Shown: positions 34,216 to 43,000, numbered from the stretch's first letter. The stretch is DNA of 64,000 nucleotides from Pseudoselenomonas ruminantium (GCF_900113715.1 NZ_FOQK01000010.1:45682-109681), one strand, 5' to 3'. The notes: generated from the letters alone by a model not told the origin. Made by a program: numbers and translations.

Positions 34216-34417
34216 GATTCAACCTGCCTCCCCAGTTAATACATTTTATATCCATGTTCTTTTCATCATTAGCACAAAAACAATCTTACAAGTATAATTT
34301 CGAGTCGAAAGATACCTCAGCACCAGAGAACGGGGGCATCGAATACTACATCATCAGCAACCTAGTTGCCGAACTTACCAATTTTAACCTAAAAGCTCTT
34401 GTAATCTCCTCTCCGCA

Positions 34418-35485
34418 TTAAGCGCGAATGTACTGCGTTCTATTGCCTGCCTTCTGCATAATCAGGGCCCCTTCATCACACATCTTCGCTAATATTGAAT
34501 ATGCTTTGGTAGTTCCTACTGACAATGCTGCCTCCACATCCTTACGGGTAATGCTGCCTTGTCTTTTCACAAGCCCCATTACAATTTCTTTTTCGGTCTC
34601 TGGTTGATAGGATATCACTTTTTCTGATTGCTCATCGATATTAAGATTAAACAGCGTGGTCTTAAATGCCCCTTGTGCTGATTCAAAAACAGGCTGCTTC
34701 TCACTATTTTTGTATAATGCCTTGATACGTTTTATCCCTGTACCAACCAGTTTCAGCCTATAAAAAACATTTGCCAAACATGCATTACGTGACTGGGAAA
34801 CGCCCATCAATACGGCCTTCATAGACAGCCCTGTTACGAGTCCCCCTAAGGACAAGAATTCAATTCTGTCATCATAGATATTCACCAGTGTACTACCATT
34901 GAAGCTATAATCACGATGAATGATAGCGTTGAGTAACGCTTCTCTGATTGCCGCCATAGGATAATCTCTCTTATCATTACACCGCAAACTATCAATCGTT
35001 GACTTAACAGCTATATTTTTATCCAGAAAAGCATACCCATCTTCCAACTGCGACAGCAACGAGCCTCTAAACTCTTGATGATTACGAAATACGACATCGT
35101 CTCTTCCTTGGAACACAGCGACTTTCAACGTATGCTCACATTGGTCAGACATCAATAGCGCAAGATTGGTATAAAGACCGTCCTCCCCAATCATACGCAA
35201 GGTACGCATCTGCACAGCTCCACATTCCATGTCCCGTATAGCCATTTCTTTCTGAAAAACCTCAAATGTAAGCTCCTGGTTAAGACTGCGGCATGTTTCA
35301 TAAGATTTACCATAGGACTCTACAATCATATCCCGGATACCGTCTTCACTTAACGGCTGCGACGAAGTCCCACGACGTACATAAACTCCATTTGGTTTTA
35401 AGCCTTTATCCTTAATATAGTATGGCCGGGCAGAACCAATAGCCACTTCCACGGCAATCACGGTCTTCTTTTCCCGATTGGCCAC
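34418..35485 (-). CDS. AlbA_2/Schlafen-type ATP-binding regulator, N-terminus missing
   Basis: 355 residues from GTG 35485 (AAAGGAG upstream). It shows RPYYIKDKGLKPNGVYVRRG, DYPMAAIREALLNAIIHRDY (the GHKL-like region typical of AlbA_2 proteins), IEFLSLGGLVTGLS, and a C-terminal winged helix (QGSITRKDVEAALSVGTTKA). Full family members are longer by roughly 80-120 residues and begin with the AlbA_2 core (EFK..aNt.GG), which is absent here. Upstream is a CTTTCT-type low-complexity tract. So this may be a 5'-truncated gene now read from a new start. Such proteins act as transcription regulators or in defence. Confidence 0.72.
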   Translation of the reverse strand: MANREKKTVIAVEVAIGSARPYYIKDKGLKPNGVYVRRGTSSQPLSEDGIRDMIVESYGKSYETCRSLNQELTFEVFQKEMAIRDMECGAVQMRTLRMIGEDGLYTNLALLMSDQCEHTLKVAVFQGRDDVVFRNHQEFRGSLLSQLEDGYAFLDKNIAVKSTIDSLRCNDKRDYPMAAIREALLNAIIHRDYSFNGSTLVNIYDDRIEFLSLGGLVTGLSMKAVLMGVSQSRNACLANVFYRLKLVGTGIKRIKALYKNSEKQPVFESAQGAFKTTLFNLNIDEQSEKVISYQPETEKEIVMGLVKRQGSITRKDVEAALSVGTTKAYSILAKMCDEGALIMQKAGNRTQYIRA

Positions 35486-35569
35486 AATCCGCTCCTTTCT
35501 CTTTCTTTCTCTTTCTTATAAAAAAAAGAAATGAAAGAAAGCAAGTAATAAATCAGCGTGCACCCGGAC

Positions 35570-35622
35570 GCACAGCAAAAGAGCCCGCATGGCTTTGCGC
35601 CAATGCGGGGCTCGTTAGTTTT
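35570..35622 (-). terminator. Intrinsic terminator after the DUF805 gene
   Basis: GAGCCCGCAT and ATGCGGGGCTC arms around a GCTTTGCGCC centre; on the minus strand followed by TTTTGCT. Confidence 0.75.
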
Positions 35623-35630
35623 CGGATTTA

Positions 35631-36188
35631 TCAGCGATTGTTCAGCTGCTGCAAAGGATCTGGGCCGTACTGATTCGGCCCCTCAGTCCCTTTCGCAAAC
35701 AGCAAATATATTCCCCAAGGAACATTGACATAAGGAATGAGGAAAATCAATGACAGCCAGCCAGTCTTATCCAGATCATGCAAACGGCGGGCAGAAACAA
35801 AGTACGATGCTACGACAAAGGGAATCGAGCCTAAACCAGCAAGCACCACAGCCCCGTCTTCCCCTCCAATGAAGACGCCGATTACAGCTAAGATCAGCAA
35901 TACCACGAGGGTTATCAGTCCAAGCTTGAGGCTGGTCGTAAAATATGCCCAACGGTTCAAGCGCCCTTCTGTCGTCCAGAAATTGCGTTTGAACCATCCC
36001 TGCTGAAGCTGCTGGTTGTAGCCGGGAGCACTATTCATATCGCCGTTCATTGAATTGCCATAGCCATTATCTGGCCGCGCATCCTGTGGCTGCCCAGAAG
36101 CCGGCTCAGCCAACGGAGCCCCGCACTTCGAACAGAATTTCGTTCCTTCCTTCACTTGCGTTCCACATGCTGTACAGAATCTTGCCAT
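35631..36188 (-). CDS. Zinc-ribbon plus DUF805 membrane protein
   Basis: 185 residues. N-terminal zinc ribbon CTACGTQVKEGTKFCSKCG (four Cys), a disordered Gly/Asn/Gln linker, then a DUF805 domain with WFKRNFWTTEGRLNRWAYFT and three to four membrane helices ending in NQYGPDPL. DUF805 proteins are inner-membrane proteins of unknown role. AGGAGG precedes the ATG; a terminator follows. Confidence 0.88.
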   Translation of the reverse strand: MARFCTACGTQVKEGTKFCSKCGAPLAEPASGQPQDARPDNGYGNSMNGDMNSAPGYNQQLQQGWFKRNFWTTEGRLNRWAYFTTSLKLGLITLVVLLILAVIGVFIGGEDGAVVLAGLGSIPFVVASYFVSARRLHDLDKTGWLSLIFLIPYVNVPWGIYLLFAKGTEGPNQYGPDPLQQLNNR

Positions 36189-36232
36189 AGGTCATTCCTC
36201 CTTTTTCTTGCTATCCTTTCAAACTCCTTCTA

Positions 36233-37393
36233 TCAGTATGGAATGCCGTTGCGCAGCTTTGCTTTGACAATACGCCGCACAGAAGCATCAATCTGATCTT
36301 TATCCAATTCGCCATTCTCATAGGCTGCGAGCAGGCCGAGGTAGACGTCGGTTTCATGCGGATACTCATGGCACATCATGACGATATCCACGCCAGCTTT
36401 GACGGCTTTGACCCCGATATCGCGGTAGCTGCCGTATTTCGCTACCGCTCCCATCTCGAGGTCGTCGGTAATGATAAGACCGTTATACCCCATCTTTTTA
36501 CGCAAAAGCCCGGTCACGATGGCATGGGACTGGCTGGCTGCATTCTCCTTATCGAGCTGCGGATATTTCAGATGTGAGACCAAGATAAAGAAATCCTGGT
36601 CGGCCTTCTCATCGATCAGCGCCTGGAAGGGCTTGAGGTCGGACTTAAACAGCGTATCTTCTGTCACATCGATGCTTGAAATATCCTTATGCGAGTCGAC
36701 CGTGCCGCGGCCGATGCCTGGGAAATGCTTGAGCGCATAGATTTCCCGCGAGGACTCGTACCCCTGCGCCGCTGCTTTAACGAATTTCACGACAGCATCG
36801 GGATCATTGCTATAGGAGCGTGTATCCTGCGAGCCAATATCCGCTACGGGCGCAAAATTGACATTGATGCCTAAATCTTTAAGCGCCGCTCCCGTTTTTC
36901 TTGCCCAGGCCTCGACAGCCGTCGTCTCGCCAGCATTTCCCAGTTCCTGCTGGGACGGTGGCGGCTCGATGAAGTTTCTCCCGCGGACAACCCGTCCGCC
37001 CTCTTCATCGATAGCGATAAATAGCGGCACTGGCTGATGCGCATTCTCTTTGGCCGAGCGCTGCAGGTCAGCCGTGAGCTTTGCAGTCTGCTCGCGGGAC
37101 TGCAGATTGCGGTCAAACAAGATGACATTGCCGATATGATACTGGCTCAGCATATAGGCAGCATCATCGCTAAGCTCTGTACCATGGATGCCAATCATGA
37201 CCATCTGCCCCAGTTTTTCCTTATAGGTCATCTTGTCCACGATGGCATCCACTTTTTCATCCAGCGTCTTCTCGCTAACTATATTGCCAGCTTTCTGGTT
37301 GCTCTTATCCCAACCACTGCTGAAGCTGATCCCGCCCACAACTGCCAATACAACAATACCGCCAATTAGAGCAGCGAATTTCTTATTCCACAT
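36233..37393 (-). CDS. nagZ: GH3 beta-N-acetylhexosaminidase, second copy (NagZ-like)
   Basis: 386 residues with an N-terminal membrane anchor or signal (KFAALIGGIVVLAVVGGISF) without the lipobox Cys seen in the first copy. The GH3 core repeats that of the 30.4-31.6 kb gene: MVMIGIHGTELSDDAAYMLS, FIAIDEEGGRVVRGRNFIEP, ALKHFPGIGRGTVDSHKD, GLIITDDLEMGAV. It probably releases GlcNAc from cell-wall fragments in the periplasm. The two copies are clear paralogues in the same orientation. Confidence 0.9.
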   Translation of the reverse strand: MWNKKFAALIGGIVVLAVVGGISFSSGWDKSNQKAGNIVSEKTLDEKVDAIVDKMTYKEKLGQMVMIGIHGTELSDDAAYMLSQYHIGNVILFDRNLQSREQTAKLTADLQRSAKENAHQPVPLFIAIDEEGGRVVRGRNFIEPPPSQQELGNAGETTAVEAWARKTGAALKDLGINVNFAPVADIGSQDTRSYSNDPDAVVKFVKAAAQGYESSREIYALKHFPGIGRGTVDSHKDISSIDVTEDTLFKSDLKPFQALIDEKADQDFFILVSHLKYPQLDKENAASQSHAIVTGLLRKKMGYNGLIITDDLEMGAVAKYGSYRDIGVKAVKAGVDIVMMCHEYPHETDVYLGLLAAYENGELDKDQIDASVRRIVKAKLRNGIPY

Positions 37394-37456
37394 TCGTAGT
37401 ATCCTCCCCTCTTTCCTTATTATATTCTAGCAAAACATATAGATGAAATCTACAAA

Positions 37457-37497
37457 AAGCAGCCTGCCGGCTCTTCCGAGCCAGCAGGCCGCTTTTA
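37457..37497 (-). terminator. Intrinsic terminator of the first SLH porin
   Basis: AGCGGCCTGCTGGCTC paired with GAGCCGGCAGGCTGCT, then TTTTT on the minus strand. Confidence 0.85.
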
Positions 37498-37525
37498 TCC
37501 GCAATATAAGCTTTTAGTTCTCTGA

Positions 37526-38713
37526 TTAGAAGAAGAACTGTACACGAGCAAACGCGTTGGACGTCTTGTGGTCGCCAGCGATCGTCTTACCGAAGCCATA
37601 ACGGCCCGAAAGGACGACATTCTTGAACAGCGTGTAGTTAGCGCCGATCTCATAATCCTTCTCACCAGCACGCGTTACATCCCAAGTCGGGTTTGGTGCA
37701 GTTCCACGGCCAATATGGCGGTATGCAACCCAAGCGCCCCAAGAGCCTTTGTTTTCAGCTTTTGCACCCTTATAGTTTATCTCAAGACCAGCAGACTTGT
37801 TCTGATCATCAGAGTTGGATTTTGCATAGAACGCCTTGGCATTCAGCGTCGGCAGGAACTTATATCCAGCTTTGACAATCCATACATGGCCATCACCATC
37901 ACCATTTACCTCATCGAAACGATGATAGCTAGCACCAGCGCTCAGCTTGTTTTTTGCATAGTTGGCACCAACATAAAGGTGTTTAGCCAAATCCCCCTGA
38001 TTGAGACGTGCGTAGCCAAGCGTACCTTTGAGCTCTTTGCCGTAGGTAACCTCAACACCCGTATGGTTTACATCGAAGAGATTGTCATTGTCCAGCGAAC
38101 CGAATTTACCGATTTTCACCTGGAATCTGTCATAATCGCCCTGTGCCCATACGCGTTTGATACTGAGCTTATCGTCGTTTTCTCTGTCCGGTGCATCTTT
38201 TGCCATGTTGAGCTTAGCATCGATACGTGCCTTTACATGCCAATGGTTGTTGACCTCAGCCGACGGCTCAAGACGGAGCAGCAGGTCATTCTTGTGGTCA
38301 TCGTTAGCACGGCCTTCCTGATTATAACGGGAAATCGTGTAACGAGCCTCGCCGTTCCATTTTACCATGTCAGCGTTGCGCTCGAGGTTGGCAACGCGGA
38401 CACCGAGGTTGTTGAGCTCATCAGCGAACTCAGCAGCGAGTTTGTCGACGAGAGCCTTGTCAGCGCCAGACGGGTTCTTAGCCATAGCCTTAGCTACCAT
38501 CTGAGCCATCTCATAACGCGTGATGTTGCGGTCGCCTCTGTACGTGCCATCGCCATAGCCGTCGATTACACCGTCAGCAGCGAGCTGAGCAACAGCATCA
38601 TATGCCCAGTGGTCAGCCGGAACATCGGAGAACGGATTTGCAGCAGCAAACGTCGTGCTGGCTGCGCCGACAACCAAAGCGGTCGTCAGAGCGGATACGA
38701 GAGTCTTCTTCAT
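37526..38713 (-). CDS. SLH-domain outer-membrane porin (OmpM/Mep45-like), copy 1
   Basis: 395 residues. Signal peptide (KKTLVSALTTALVVGAASTT then FAAANPF), an SLH domain (FSDVPADHWAYDAVAQLAAD to ITRYEMAQMVAKAMAK), a coiled-coil stalk (KLAAEFADELNNLGVRVANL) and a C-terminal beta-barrel of alternating strands ending in Phe (ARVQFFF). The SLH domain binds modified peptidoglycan and ties the outer membrane to the wall, as in Selenomonas. The first ~85 residues are nearly identical to copy 2. It has its own promoter and terminator. Confidence 0.92.
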   Translation of the reverse strand: MKKTLVSALTTALVVGAASTTFAAANPFSDVPADHWAYDAVAQLAADGVIDGYGDGTYRGDRNITRYEMAQMVAKAMAKNPSGADKALVDKLAAEFADELNNLGVRVANLERNADMVKWNGEARYTISRYNQEGRANDDHKNDLLLRLEPSAEVNNHWHVKARIDAKLNMAKDAPDRENDDKLSIKRVWAQGDYDRFQVKIGKFGSLDNDNLFDVNHTGVEVTYGKELKGTLGYARLNQGDLAKHLYVGANYAKNKLSAGASYHRFDEVNGDGDGHVWIVKAGYKFLPTLNAKAFYAKSNSDDQNKSAGLEINYKGAKAENKGSWGAWVAYRHIGRGTAPNPTWDVTRAGEKDYEIGANYTLFKNVVLSGRYGFGKTIAGDHKTSNAFARVQFFF

Positions 38714-38831
38714 GAGAAACTCCTCCTTCTGTAAGATAGAATTGAATTTTCATTCAGTCCTAGACGAGGAATCCTGCATGAGTGTCCGTGTTTCCTCAGC
38801 TTTTCCATCGTTTCGTCCTGAACTTAGGGTT

Positions 38832-38860
38832 ATCCTATCATACAATTTTCAGTTTCGCAA
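38832..38860 (-). promoter_or_regulatory. Promoter of SLH porin copy 1
   Basis: TTGCGA (38860-38855), 17-base spacer ending ATGA, TAGGAT (38837-38832). The porin 2 promoter has the same form. The leader of about 110 bases contains the shared stem-loop GAGGAA/TTCCTC (38766-38797). Confidence 0.68.
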
Positions 38861-38902
38861 CATTTTCCAGGAAATTTTATCCTGTTTTTAATTTTTTCCA
38901 AC

Positions 38903-38938
38903 CAAAAAAGACCTCCGCAATTGCGGAGGTCTTTTGTT
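38903..38938 (-). terminator. Intrinsic terminator of SLH porin copy 2
   Basis: AAAAGACCTCCGCAATTGCG and its complement, CGCAATTGCGGAGGTCTTTT; perfect, palindromic and active on either strand. Confidence 0.88.
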
Positions 38939-38968
38939 TTCGCTTGTAAACTTCTGCTAACCGTCAGA

Positions 38969-40240
38969 TTAGAACAGGAACTCAACGCGACCGAAAGCGT
39001 TGGACGTACGCTCATCCGTAGCGAGGTCCTTACCGAAGCCATAGCGACCCGTCAGGATGACGTTCTTGAAGACCGTGTAGTTAGCACCGATCTCGAAGTC
39101 TTTCTCGCCAACGCGCGTTACATCCCAAGTACCGAACGGAACTGCATTTTTGCCGAGGTGACGGTATGCAACCCAAGCACCCCAGGAGCCTTTGTTCTCA
39201 GCCTGAGCGCCTTTGTAGTTGACTTCAATGCCACCAGCTTTTTTCTGCTTTTCAAGGGAGCCAACGAAGTCCTCTTTGCCCTGAGCATAGAAGCCTTTTA
39301 CATTGACGTTCGGCGTGAACTGGTAGCCAGCTTTCAGCATCCAAATGCCATTGCTGTCGCTGAAACGAGCCGGAGTCTCGATATCCTTAACCTTAATGTT
39401 GTGATAGCTTGCACCAAGGCTCAGCTTATCTTTTGCGTAATCAACGCCAGCATACAGGTGATCAGCCGTGGTGTCGGCATAATTTGCCGGTGCGCCGTAG
39501 GCGGGAGCGGTAGCCCATTTCGTGAACTTATCGGAATCTAAACGAGCATAACCAATCGTGCCCTTAACTTCCTTACCGAAGGAAACCTCAACACCAGTAT
39601 GCGTCGTATCAAAGATGCTGTCATCATCGTAGGAGCTGAACTTACCGAGTTTTACCGTGAAGTTCGTGTAGTCGCCCTGTGCCCATGCACGTTTGAGTTT
39701 AACCGAACCTTCGTCCTCAACCTCATCCTTTGCGAGGTTAACATTAGCATCGAGACGAGCATTTACATGCCAGTGATTGTTAACTTCAGCGGACGGCTCG
39801 AGACGGAACGTCAGGTTGTTCGTGCGCTCATCGCCAGCTTTGCCAGCGTTGTAACGGGAAATCGTGTACTCAGCTTTGCCGTTCCATTTTACCATGTCAG
39901 CATTGCGCTCGAGTTTAGCAACACGAACACCGAGGTTGTTCAGCTCATCAGCGAACTCAGCAGCGAGTTTGTCAACGAGAGCTTTGTCAGCGCCGGACGT
40001 GCTCTTAGCCATAGCTTTAGCTACCATCTGAGCCATCTCATAACGCGTGATGTTGCGGTCGCCTTTGTACGTGCCATCGCCATAACCGTCGATTACACCG
40101 TCAGCAGCGAGCTGAGCAACAGCATCATATGCCCAGTGGTCAGCCGGAACATCGGAGAACGGATTTGCAGCAGCAAACGTCGTGCTAGCTGCGCCAACAA
40201 CCAGAGCGGTCGTCAGAGCGGATACGAGAGTCTTCTTCAT
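38969..40240 (-). CDS. SLH-domain outer-membrane porin (OmpM/Mep45-like), copy 2
   Basis: 423 residues. Same plan as copy 1: signal peptide, SLH domain (FSDVPADHWAYDAVAQLAAD, GDGTYKGDRNITRYEMAQMV), coiled stalk, beta-barrel ending GRVEFLF. The barrel differs from copy 1 in loop lengths and sequence, as expected for surface-exposed loops under selection. Signal and SLH coding DNA of copies 1 and 2 are almost the same, pointing to recent duplication or gene conversion. GGAGGAG ribosome site. Confidence 0.92.
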   Translation of the reverse strand: MKKTLVSALTTALVVGAASTTFAAANPFSDVPADHWAYDAVAQLAADGVIDGYGDGTYKGDRNITRYEMAQMVAKAMAKSTSGADKALVDKLAAEFADELNNLGVRVAKLERNADMVKWNGKAEYTISRYNAGKAGDERTNNLTFRLEPSAEVNNHWHVNARLDANVNLAKDEVEDEGSVKLKRAWAQGDYTNFTVKLGKFSSYDDDSIFDTTHTGVEVSFGKEVKGTIGYARLDSDKFTKWATAPAYGAPANYADTTADHLYAGVDYAKDKLSLGASYHNIKVKDIETPARFSDSNGIWMLKAGYQFTPNVNVKGFYAQGKEDFVGSLEKQKKAGGIEVNYKGAQAENKGSWGAWVAYRHLGKNAVPFGTWDVTRVGEKDFEIGANYTVFKNVILTGRYGFGKDLATDERTSNAFGRVEFLF

Positions 40241-40355
40241 GAGAAACTCCTCCTTCTGTAAAATAGAATTTTTTGTTCAATTCGCCATCAGAGGAATCTC
40301 ATGAGTGTCCATGTTTCCTCACTCTGCTCCTTTGATGTACCCTCAAACAGTGCTT

Positions 40356-40384
40356 ATCTTATCATAAATGGTTTTTAAGCGCAA
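40356..40384 (-). promoter_or_regulatory. Promoter of SLH porin copy 2
   Basis: TTGCGC (40384-40379), 17-base spacer ending ATGA, TAAGAT (40361-40356). The leader has the stem-loop GAGGAA/TTCCTC (40291-40320) with CATGAGTGTCC in its loop, as in copy 1. Confidence 0.68.
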
Positions 40385-40468
40385 GTATTCTAAGCGAAAA
40401 ATAATCTCAATTCCATGCGCTTTTCAGTTTTCTGCGTATAGCGAAAATTCCACCGACCCGCATAAAAC

Positions 40469-40507
40469 AAAGCCTCGCGGCATTTTTTGCGCGAGGCTTT
40501 GTTTTCA
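40469..40507 (-). terminator. Intrinsic terminator of SLH porin copy 3
   Basis: AAACAAAGCCTCGCG and CGCGAGGCTTTGTTT around an AT-rich loop. Confidence 0.85.
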
Positions 40508-40531
40508 GATTATTTTTTTATTAGAAACATG

Positions 40532-41782
40532 TCAGAAAAGGAACTGGACGCGGCCAAAGACCTTCGAAGCATCGTTATCGCCGGCAATCGTCTTGCCGTT
40601 GAAATACTTGAGGCTGGCGACGGTATTTTTCGCTACGGCATAGTTCGTGCCGATCTCCCAGCCTTTCGTGCCTGCCCAAGCACCATCATAAGTCGGTGCC
40701 AGAGCTACGTTCTGGCCGAGATGGCGATAGGCGACATAGGCACCCCAGGAACCCGGGTTCTCGGCTTTGGCCCCCTTGTAATCGAGCTCGACCGAGCCAG
40801 CTTTCTTGTAGTTGTCGGCCTGCGTATTCTGGGCATACATGCCGCCGAGTGCGACATTGTCGTTGAAGTGGTACTTGCCGTTGACGCTCCAGATATTCGC
40901 CGTATCATGGTCGCCATAACCATCCGCACCGCGGAACGCGTCGCTGCCGATGCGGTGGTAAGCTGCACCTGCCGACAGGTTGCCCTTGTCGTACTGCAGG
41001 CCGACACCGCCGACCGAAGCTTTCTGCTCGCCAGCTGCGGCTGCACCAGCTACGATGCTGCTGTTGACGCCATTGTTATCGCTGAGATCCCAGCGGCCGC
41101 CCTGTACCGTGAACTTGACATCCTTGCCAGCCGTCAGCGCCGCACCAGTCATCTGGCTATCGAGGATGGAATCGCCATCCACCTGCATCGGCAGCTTACC
41201 AGCTTTGATGCTGAAGTTATCGTAGTCACCCTGGGCCCAAGCACGCTTGAGGCTGATATCGTTCTCGCCATCCTCGCTGGCATTGAGCTTCGCGTCGAGA
41301 CGAGCTTTGACGTGCCAGTTGTTGTTGACCTCAGCCGTCGGCTCAAGGCGGAACAGCAATTCATTCTTTGCATCGCCATCGTCATCCACCTTCGTGTTCG
41401 TGTAGGTGTAGCGGGCCTCGCCGTTCCATTTCACTTTGTCAGCGTTGCGCTCAAGGTTCGAGACGCGGACACCGAGCTGATTGAGCTCATCGGCAAACTC
41501 AGCGGCGAGCTTGTCCACCAGCGCTTTGTCAGCACCGGACGTGTTCTTTGCCATGGCCTTGGCAACCATCTGTGCCATCTCATAACGCGTGATGTTCTTG
41601 TCGCCCTTGAAGGTATCGTCGCCGTAGCCTTCGATGACGCCGTCCGCAGCCAGCTGGGATACAGCATCATATGCCCAATGGTCAGCCGGGACATCCGAGA
41701 ACGGGTTCGTAGCAGCAAAAGTAGTCGAAGCAGCGCCGACAACCAGTGCCGTAGTCAGAGCCGAAACAATAGTCTTTTTCAT
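40532..41782 (-). CDS. SLH-domain outer-membrane porin (OmpM/Mep45-like), copy 3
   Basis: 416 residues from the ATG at 41782 (MKKTIVSALTTALVVGAAST), with GGAGGAG before it; the frame runs on upstream through the untranslated leader and that part is rejected. SLH domain FSDVPADHWAYDAVSQLAAD, stalk, and barrel ending GRVQFLF. GC-richer and more diverged than copies 1 and 2, so probably the oldest of the array. Own promoter and terminator. Confidence 0.92.
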   Translation of the reverse strand: MKKTIVSALTTALVVGAASTTFAATNPFSDVPADHWAYDAVSQLAADGVIEGYGDDTFKGDKNITRYEMAQMVAKAMAKNTSGADKALVDKLAAEFADELNQLGVRVSNLERNADKVKWNGEARYTYTNTKVDDDGDAKNELLFRLEPTAEVNNNWHVKARLDAKLNASEDGENDISLKRAWAQGDYDNFSIKAGKLPMQVDGDSILDSQMTGAALTAGKDVKFTVQGGRWDLSDNNGVNSSIVAGAAAAGEQKASVGGVGLQYDKGNLSAGAAYHRIGSDAFRGADGYGDHDTANIWSVNGKYHFNDNVALGGMYAQNTQADNYKKAGSVELDYKGAKAENPGSWGAYVAYRHLGQNVALAPTYDGAWAGTKGWEIGTNYAVAKNTVASLKYFNGKTIAGDNDASKVFGRVQFLF

Positions 41783-41913
41783 GATAATCTCCTCCATTTC
41801 GTAACCGAAAAGAAATGTAATCTCCCGTCCTGCGGGAAGTACGGCGGAGCTCATGAGTTTCCTTGTTTCCTCAGTGCTCATCTATCCGTGCCCCTTTCCC
41901 TTAGGACACTTTC

Positions 41914-41942
41914 AGTATAATACTTGACCAAGTCAATTACAA
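41914..41942 (-). promoter_or_regulatory. Promoter of SLH porin copy 3
   Basis: TTGTAA (41942-41937), 17-base spacer, TATACT (41919-41914). The spacer holds an inverted repeat, TTGACTTGGTCAA, that may be an operator; this differs from the other two porins. Confidence 0.62.
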
Positions 41943-42027
41943 TTAACGAACCATTATTCTTTCGTTATGATTTGATTAGATAGTTTTCTAAGTCAACTAT
42001 AAGAAAAGACGCCCCACTGCATCAACG

Positions 42028-42064
42028 AAAAAGCAGCGCCGGTTCCAACATTCCGACGCTGCTT
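42028..42064 (-). terminator. Intrinsic terminator-like hairpin
   Basis: AAGCAGCGCCGG and CCGACGCTGCTT around a TTCCAACATT loop, between the third porin promoter and the nitrilase-family gene end. Confidence 0.6.
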
Positions 42065-42199
42065 ACCTGCTCAGGCACTGCGGCTCATATGTGTGATTTC
42101 AAAAATCTGCCTGCCCTATCCAATCGGGTATATCCATATAGCAAGAAAAGAAATTACACATTTATAAAACAGCGTGCTTTCCGCTATGTCCCCACTATG

Positions 42200-43000
42200 C
42201 TATGATATAGGTACCTTCGGCGTGTAGAGCCGTTCGCGCCGATCGGCGAAGACATCCATGTTTTCCTTGATTTGCTGGCGCACAGCCAGCCGCAGCGTGC
42301 TATGCAGGATGGTTTCCTGCTCACCGGCCTGCGCGAGGATCTCGCCCCAGGGGTCGATGATGGCGGAGTGGCCTGCCAGCTGCAGATTATCGGCTCCTAT
42401 GCCGGATTCGTTGCAGGCGACGACGAAAATCTGATTTTCGATAGCGCGGGCCCTGATCAAAGTCTGCCAATGGATGAGCCGCGAAAGCGGCCAAGCGGCT
42501 GGTACGAATAAAACAGCCACGCCCTCCAGCGCCAGACGGCGGGCAAGCTCGGGAAAACGGATATCGTAGCAGACCGCCAGCCCGCATTTGACGCCATCGA
42601 GCGTAAAGGTCACGACACTATCGCCAGGCTGGAAGTCCTCTTTCTCGCCACTGGGCGTGAAGAGATGCGTCTTATGATAGGTCGTCGTCAGCCGGCCTGT
42701 GCGGTCAAAAACGTAGCAGGTATTGAATACCTGCCGGCCAATGGCATTGGCCACCGTCCCGCCAACGATGTTGACCTGATACCGCGCCGAAAGCTCGGCA
42801 AGCGCCCGCCGCGTCTGCGCGCCATCCGCATCGGCATAGTCGAGGATGGGCTGCGGATAGAAGCCGAGCCGCCAAAGCTCCGGCAGCAGCAGAACATCGG
42901 GACGCTGCGTCATAGCCTGCTCAGTCAGCCGGTAGAAATTCGCGATATTCTTTTCAGGCGCGCCAAACGCGACCTCCATCTGCAGTACAGCAACTTTCAT
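42200..43000 (-). CDS. Carbon-nitrogen hydrolase (nitrilase/omega-amidase family)
   Basis: 266 residues. The catalytic Glu-Lys-Cys triad regions are visible: ALLLPELW-type context (DVLLLPELWRLGF, with an early Glu), TTYHKTHLFTPSGEKE (Lys) and GLAVCYDIRFPELAR (Cys). It resembles the YafV/NIT2 omega-amidase group that hydrolyses alpha-keto acid amides or deaminated glutathione. Cytosolic, single gene. Exact substrate not determinable. It is divergent from the DUF951 gene. Confidence 0.88.
   Translation of the reverse strand: MKVAVLQMEVAFGAPEKNIANFYRLTEQAMTQRPDVLLLPELWRLGFYPQPILDYADADGAQTRRALAELSARYQVNIVGGTVANAIGRQVFNTCYVFDRTGRLTTTYHKTHLFTPSGEKEDFQPGDSVVTFTLDGVKCGLAVCYDIRFPELARRLALEGVAVLFVPAAWPLSRLIHWQTLIRARAIENQIFVVACNESGIGADNLQLAGHSAIIDPWGEILAQAGEQETILHSTLRLAVRQQIKENMDVFADRRERLYTPKVPIS

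Noticed and set aside
33984..34421. Plus-strand frame of 145 codons upstream of the FRG gene
   Set aside because: Mostly antisense of the FRG gene; the last part (34230-34420) is intergenic, and I could not link it to any family.
35496..35535. CTTTCT/AAAAAAG low-complexity tract as a CRISPR-like or phase-variable repeat
   Set aside because: Too short and irregular for CRISPR; length variation cannot be judged from a single sequence, so only mentioned with the AlbA_2 gene.
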